A DNA stretch of 64,000 nucleotides, taken from Periconia sp. R9002 (Eukaryota > Ascomycota > Dothideomycetes > Pleosporales > Periconiaceae). Location: contig JAMAHW010000098.1 in assembly GCA_023627715.1 (NCBI GenBank), forward strand, positions 1 through 64,000, read 5' to 3'. Positions 59,409 to 64,000 of this stretch are shown one piece after another; position 1 is the first letter of the stretch; every line of letters begins with the position of its first letter. The translations under genes were made by a program, and so were the position numbers. The notes beneath the pieces were generated by a model that was given only the letters and a program-made list of their open reading frames with translations, had not been told where the DNA came from and made no database searches.

Positions 59409-61965
59409 ATGATGGAACTGCATCATAACTCATGCCTGCTTTCGTCCACATTGGCAGAGCATGACACCTCCATGCTAAGTACTGCTTTGCAGGTCGGGTC
59501 TGGCAACCGTGGAGTCGCTTACATTGAAAAACGAACGCTTGTAGGCAACGACGATCCAACTCGCCTGGGAAAGCATTTTGGGGGTGATCTGGATTGCCAT
59601 TTCGGTTACCAGAGATCCGAGGCAGAAATTGAGGAAGAGCTCAAGAGGGTCATAGGTATTCTAGCAACATGCGAAGAATACCAAATATACCGTGAAAGGC
59701 AGCCCACCTTGAAGAAGAAGGACAAGGAGCAGAAATGGCCGTATCAAAGAGAAGTTGCCTTTTTTCGAGGTAGGTCAGCAACTATTCTTCTTCCTGGGGG
59801 TTCTCGAGACTGAAGACTCCAGCTTTGATCCGATGGCAGCCCATGGGACGTCGAAAACATATGCGCGAAGGTGAGAAACGTGGGCGGAACGAGCTCGTTG
59901 CAGAATCAATTCAAAACGAGACGGGCGAGGAATGCACGAGGAAACATGTGTCGAGCCATGTCCAGGTTCTTAAAAAGAAACTGGCGGATTGTCCCGAAGG
60001 TAATCAACCGCCTAAGTTGAAGGGAAATGATGGCTCAACTGCTGACGCCAGTAAGTCCTAAAATACATGCCGCGAAGGGACGAGCCAAGCAGTAAAAGGA
60101 GCCGGCATCGCTCCAACCACAGTAGAAGCCGATACCCTTCGTCCAGGCATGATGATTTACCAAATCATAGCGGCTCACATCCATACTATGGACACTTTGC
60201 CTCTTCAGTAGCAGGTGTTTCACGGTTACAACGCAGCGGGGGCCACACCCTGTACTCTGTGGCGGATTTCGGTATGTTTGTCGGAGTAGGCGAAGGTCAC
60301 CAGAAGAGGGTAGTGCATCACTTTACAGAACTGGGACGAAATTCGCGGCTGAATGACGTCCATGTTCGGGACACCACATCATGGCACAAACAATTCCCCG
60401 AGTTCAACTTCCATCGGACGGAGGAGTTGAAATATCGAAGCGTCCTAGTCTGTGATGCTACGATCAAAATCATGACCATACCCCGTCCATCCGGAGCTGA
60501 ACTCAGCATCACTTTCGACCTTGGCGCACAGCCAGAGTTGTCCGAATTAGATGACTTGGAGTGCTCCACCCGCTTCTTCGAGGACGGCAAGCCAGTCAGA
60601 CAGGATGAAACTAGCTGCAAAATCAAACAGGCAGGTAAAGTAGTGGAAACGCACAAGGAACCCAAGGGTGGAATCCGTATCAAATTCGGGGCAGGCTTCT
60701 TCGGCGCCGGCTTTTGGGCGTGCCAGCTGCAGAAGATGGGTAATATTCTTCGCAAGGCTAGCGAGGAAGACCAGCACACTCGAGCAAAATATGAGGCGAT
60801 TGTACGGCGAGAACTTCAGCAGCTCACTGCGGCTCAAGACATTTACAGGGTCAAGGATGGGGAATCCAAATGCCTTCTCACTATTCTGTGGCGTTTCGGC
60901 CAGACCAAAAGCAGCAACGAGCCCGGGCGTGTAAAGTGGCGAGCCGTAAGCTTCGAACGACCACAGGATAAGATTCAAATCAAAGATTCGGATCTAGACA
61001 AGGTCTTCGGGCCTCTCATGACCAACCGCATCACTGAAACAGCAGAATCAACATCTCCAGTCCCAGCGTCATCATCATCTTTGATGTACCCGTCATTACC
61101 GCTGGAGTTCAACCATCCATTCCCTCAAAACCCTCCTGCTCTTGACCTCGACCAAATCACGCTCGACAACATAACATCCGACTTCTCCCACTCGGCCTCG
61201 ACGACATCGAGCCTGGGTCACAACTTCTCTCAGCTTCAAACACTCTCTTCCATTACAGATTCCCACAGCTTATCCAACACAGAGACCCAAATTCTAGAGG
61301 ACGCAAATGACTTCGACTTTACGGGCGGCCAAATCGCCATCACAGGCTGCCTCGAAACGACTACGCACCTCGGACCCTATGAATCCTACGGTACGCACCT
61401 CAACGCTCAAGGCTTCAGCAGCGACCAGATAGCGTCAGCGGTAGCAGACTTCGAGAGCGCAGCGCACCACCACGCCATGACAACGGATACCACCTTGGAG
61501 GACCTCGCACTCGGCATTTCCATGAGCACTACGACGGCCGCGAACATGACCAACTATGTGGCAGCCCCCAAACCGTCGTGGCCGCATCCTAGCTTGATTG
61601 CGCACCTTGGGGACGCGGCGGAGCAGTATTCCGACCTGATGGCGCAGGCGACGGGGGGTGGGGGACAGATGGATATAGGAGGCATGCTCGACCACAGTGG
61701 CGGGCCTCACGATCGAACCTCTTTTCATAGCGGCGGAGGAAGTGGGTTGTGGAAGTTGCAGAGTGCATTTGGAGATGAGCATGATACGGGGGTCGGGGCT
61801 GCTATGGGGGGTGTGGAGGTCGTCAGTGGCAGTGGGCAGGATTGTTCTTTTTCGACAAGGAAAGATAGTTTTGTGGGTAAGGGGGGTGGAGGAGGAGATG
61901 GAGGGGTGTTGGGGATCATGGAGTTGCTGCAGGGTACAGGGGAGGACAAGTATAGGGGTTGTTGA
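59409..61965 (+). CDS. TEA/ATTS-domain transcription factor, AbaA-like
   Basis: About 800 residues. The first exon is 59409-59769 and the intron 59770-59822 (GTAGGT to CCAG) joins the halves of a TEA DNA-binding domain: WPYQREVAFFRALIRW, then QPMGRRKHMREGEKRGRNEL and KHVSSHVQVLKKKL. In Aspergillus AbaA the equivalent GRRK, GRNEL and VSSH.QVLK segments are conserved. AbaA drives conidiophore differentiation, so a sporulation regulator is the likely role. The second intron starts at GTAAGT (60053) or GTAATC (near 60,001). Its acceptor is unresolved, one in-phase option being TTCAG near 60,211. The last exon to 61965 has a beta-rich central domain (KYRSVLVCDATIKIMTIPRP) and a Ser/Thr/Gly-rich acidic tail suited to activation. 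Confidence 0.82.
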
Positions 61966-62822
61966 GTGCTTGCTCAATCGTTTCTTTCTTCTGTCCAAAG
62001 AGAATGGGGTAAGGTGGTATCTTCCTTTTTTGGTTATGTCCTTTTTGAAGGGACAAAAAGAAACGAAATCAACATGATGGACAGGGTGGTGATGTATGGT
62101 AGAGGTAATAATTAATGTTACGGCCGACATGTTAGAAATTCTTGTCATAATATCAATTGTTATGATTGAAGGCTATAGAATCTGAATAAACAGACAAGCA
62201 GGAACCGAATCGAGAGTCTTGGACGGGAATTTGGCACCACAAATTAATTTGAGACGGTGTTGCAGAAACTACGGTCCAGTTGAGGTGGCACGGCAGAAGA
62301 GCTCAACGGACTAGATGTGTTTGTTGAGAAGCAAACTGTTTGCGCCTCCAGTTACCCGAACGGAAAACAACGTAAATTAAACAGAAAGAAACGATCAAGC
62401 AGCAGGAAAAACCATATGACACAGTGCAAAATACATCAAGTATGTTTGAAATTGGATGTAGGGTAGGCAATTGTCCGAATAGAGAGGTTGTTGTGGTTTC
62501 CCTTTTGAGGCAGACTAGGGCAGTTTGTAGTCTAGTCTACCCGAGTGAAGACTACCCCGCCAGATAGGTACACGACTGGAAAAAGTAAGAGAGCACCAAA
62601 TGAGCAAACAACTTTGACGCGGTGACACGCAATCACATGGACGCACCAAACCACCCGTCCACCTACACCCTCTCTTACATGTCACCATGCTTGGTCACAA
62701 ACTAAACCAACTCCGTCTCTGTCCTCGCACGCCCACGTAACCCGATCCATCCTCGCTTGCTCCCCTCTCTCTCTCAACACGGGTAAAATCTGCATGCAAA
62801 CGTCCCGATTGTGCTGTCGGCC
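61966..62822. other. 3' UTR, intergenic and promoter sequence
   Basis: About 860 bases with no supported gene. The stretch before 62,823 carries CT-rich tracts consistent with a fungal promoter. Confidence 0.6.
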
Positions 62823-64000
62823 ATGGACCCACTTAATTCGCCCGGCATGCCTCCCGGTCACGATTTGCTGGCCCATTTAATCATCCCCAACCTTCCTACT
62901 AACAATACCCCGACACCTTCCCTGGACCACCCGGAACCAGACCGCGTGAGCGAATATTGGCGATACCGGGGCCATTTTGCTGACGAGACCGAAGCCAAAG
63001 CCGCAGACGAACAAGCCAGCCACAACATGCAAGTAGATACCTCCACCGCCGTGCCACTGGCCAATTCTACCAGTGGCGACGCCCTCTCTTTGGAAGACTA
63101 CCTCAATATACACCCTCGACCCGTCCTGAACGCCAAAACAGCTCCTATATCACAACCAAAAAAATCCGCTCCAGCAAAATCGAATCCAGTTCCCGTCGCT
63201 CCAAAGGCTGTAGGAGCTCGTACGTCCAAGCACACCATCAAGCTCCACGAAAAATACCAGGCTCTCGGCATCTCCCAGCCAAAGTTCATCTTCGAAGGTA
63301 GCAGCGTAGAGGGCTGGTGGGGAAAGGTCGTCTTTGAAAACTTGATCAATCCAGACCGTTCCGCCGATGATGACCAAAACCTTAATCTGTCCGACAAGGT
63401 AAAGCTGGAAAAGAACGGTGATGTGGAATTGTCTCAGCAGGATGCCCTTTCCAGCAAGCAGGAAGTCAAGGAGAGGTTGAGCGAGGGGGCATTGGCCGCA
63501 CTGGAAGAGCTGGAAGCAAAGGGCAAAGTGGTCAAGATGCTTAAGAGGAAGAAAGGAAAGGACCCGGCGCTAGCGCAGGTACAAGGCTCTATCAAGAAGG
63601 ACGAAGTCACGGTCAACTATGTAGGGCAGCTCCTTGAATTCCAGCGCAGCACCTCCTCCCCTCAACCCACCTACACCGACTATCAAGTGGGCGCAGGATT
63701 CTCCTGTCTAGCCACCATCGAGGGATACCCTGAGCCATTCGGCTCCCTAGAACCCCCCTACTTCACCACCAAAAAGGCAGCCCGCCAGCAAGCCGCCCGG
63801 TGTGCAGTCGAATACTTCAAAAGCGCTGGACTCTGGCCCGAGACATACACCGACGTTGGTGGCATCAAAAAACGAAAAGCAAGCACCAATCCCAGCAACG
63901 GCAACACAACACCAACTGCCGACTCTTCATCCCTGAATTCTGACGCCGCCGCCGCCAGCCCAGGAGGAACCAGCTACGCCCAGCGCGTCGCCCAACTGGC
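62823..64000 (+). CDS. Protein with dsRNA-binding-like domain, partial at window end
   Basis: An open frame from ATG at 62823 runs uninterrupted to the window end (392 codons), so the gene is truncated by the window rather than broken. It starts MDPLNSPGMPPGHDLLAHLI. After a disordered region come KYQALGISQPKFIFEGSSVE and GWWGKVVFENLINP, then a Lys/Glu-rich helical stretch. Near residues 262-337 a DSRM-like fold is suggested by VNYVGQLLEF, PTYTDYQVGAGFSCLATIEG and TTKKAARQQAARCAVEYFKS, the last with the KK..AR..AA pattern of the dsRNA-binding helix. The C-terminal part seen is Ser/Ala/Asn-rich. A role in RNA metabolism is inferred. Confidence 0.78.
   Translation, partial: MDPLNSPGMPPGHDLLAHLIIPNLPTNNTPTPSLDHPEPDRVSEYWRYRGHFADETEAKAADEQASHNMQVDTSTAVPLANSTSGDALSLEDYLNIHPRPVLNAKTAPISQPKKSAPAKSNPVPVAPKAVGARTSKHTIKLHEKYQALGISQPKFIFEGSSVEGWWGKVVFENLINPDRSADDDQNLNLSDKVKLEKNGDVELSQQDALSSKQEVKERLSEGALAALEELEAKGKVVKMLKRKKGKDPALAQVQGSIKKDEVTVNYVGQLLEFQRSTSSPQPTYTDYQVGAGFSCLATIEGYPEPFGSLEPPYFTTKKAARQQAARCAVEYFKSAGLWPETYTDVGGIKKRKASTNPSNGNTTPTADSSSLNSDAAAASPGGTSYAQRVAQL

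Noticed and set aside
61435..62148. 237-codon minus frame opposite the TEA-factor C-terminus
   Set aside because: An antisense shadow of a GC-biased, Gly/Ser-rich coding tail.

Overview
The window looks like a filamentous ascomycete chromosome, most probably a Dothideomycete of the Pleosporales type. That placement is an inference. It rests on short spliceosomal introns (about 44-190 nt, often with a CTAAC or CTGAC branch site just before the acceptor), a DHN-melanin scytalone dehydratase, an AbaA-like TEA factor, fungal-only protein families, and a two-speed layout of an AT-only repeat block beside gene-dense sequence of balanced composition.

Region 1 (1 to about 15,850) is a repeat block heavily degraded by RIP (repeat-induced point mutation). 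CpA and TpG are almost absent, TpA dominates, and no open frame of 60 codons survives. Its clearest element is an 8.87 kb Ty3/Gypsy retrotransposon (6228-15100) with two 337-bp LTRs, a GTAGG target-site duplication and gag-pol on the minus strand. It also carries a second, long fossil reading frame on the plus strand between integrase and the 3' LTR. A truncated second copy lies at about 3.6-4.7 kb, and mosaic inverted repeats bracket the block.

Region 2 (about 15.9-33.5 kb) is accessory sequence. It holds a STAND/NACHT NLR-like gene directly on the repeat border, a lineage-type hypothetical protein, fragments of membrane proteins, a disturbed alpha/beta hydrolase, an SDR oxidoreductase, a secreted epoxide hydrolase and a short interstitial telomere repeat. 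Two short DNA words, TCAATTGATG and CTCAAGTGCT, recur here far more often than chance and often sit near gene starts.

Region 3 (about 33.5-64 kb) is conserved core sequence: a xylitol/sorbitol-type dehydrogenase, an MDR reductase, a Maf-like pyrophosphatase with a GC-AG intron, a pepsin-fold-like membrane protein, a multi-pass membrane protein, scytalone dehydratase, a Nam8-type three-RRM protein, a conserved fungal hypothetical, a zinc-ribbon protein, dynein light chain LC8 in seven exons, Mrd1, an AbaA-like TEA transcription factor, and a dsRNA-binding-fold protein that runs off the end. The most unusual gene-structure feature is an apparent stwintron (an intron inside the donor of another intron) in the Nam8-type gene. 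Exon limits were read by eye from splice motifs and frame. No transcript data or database searches were available.
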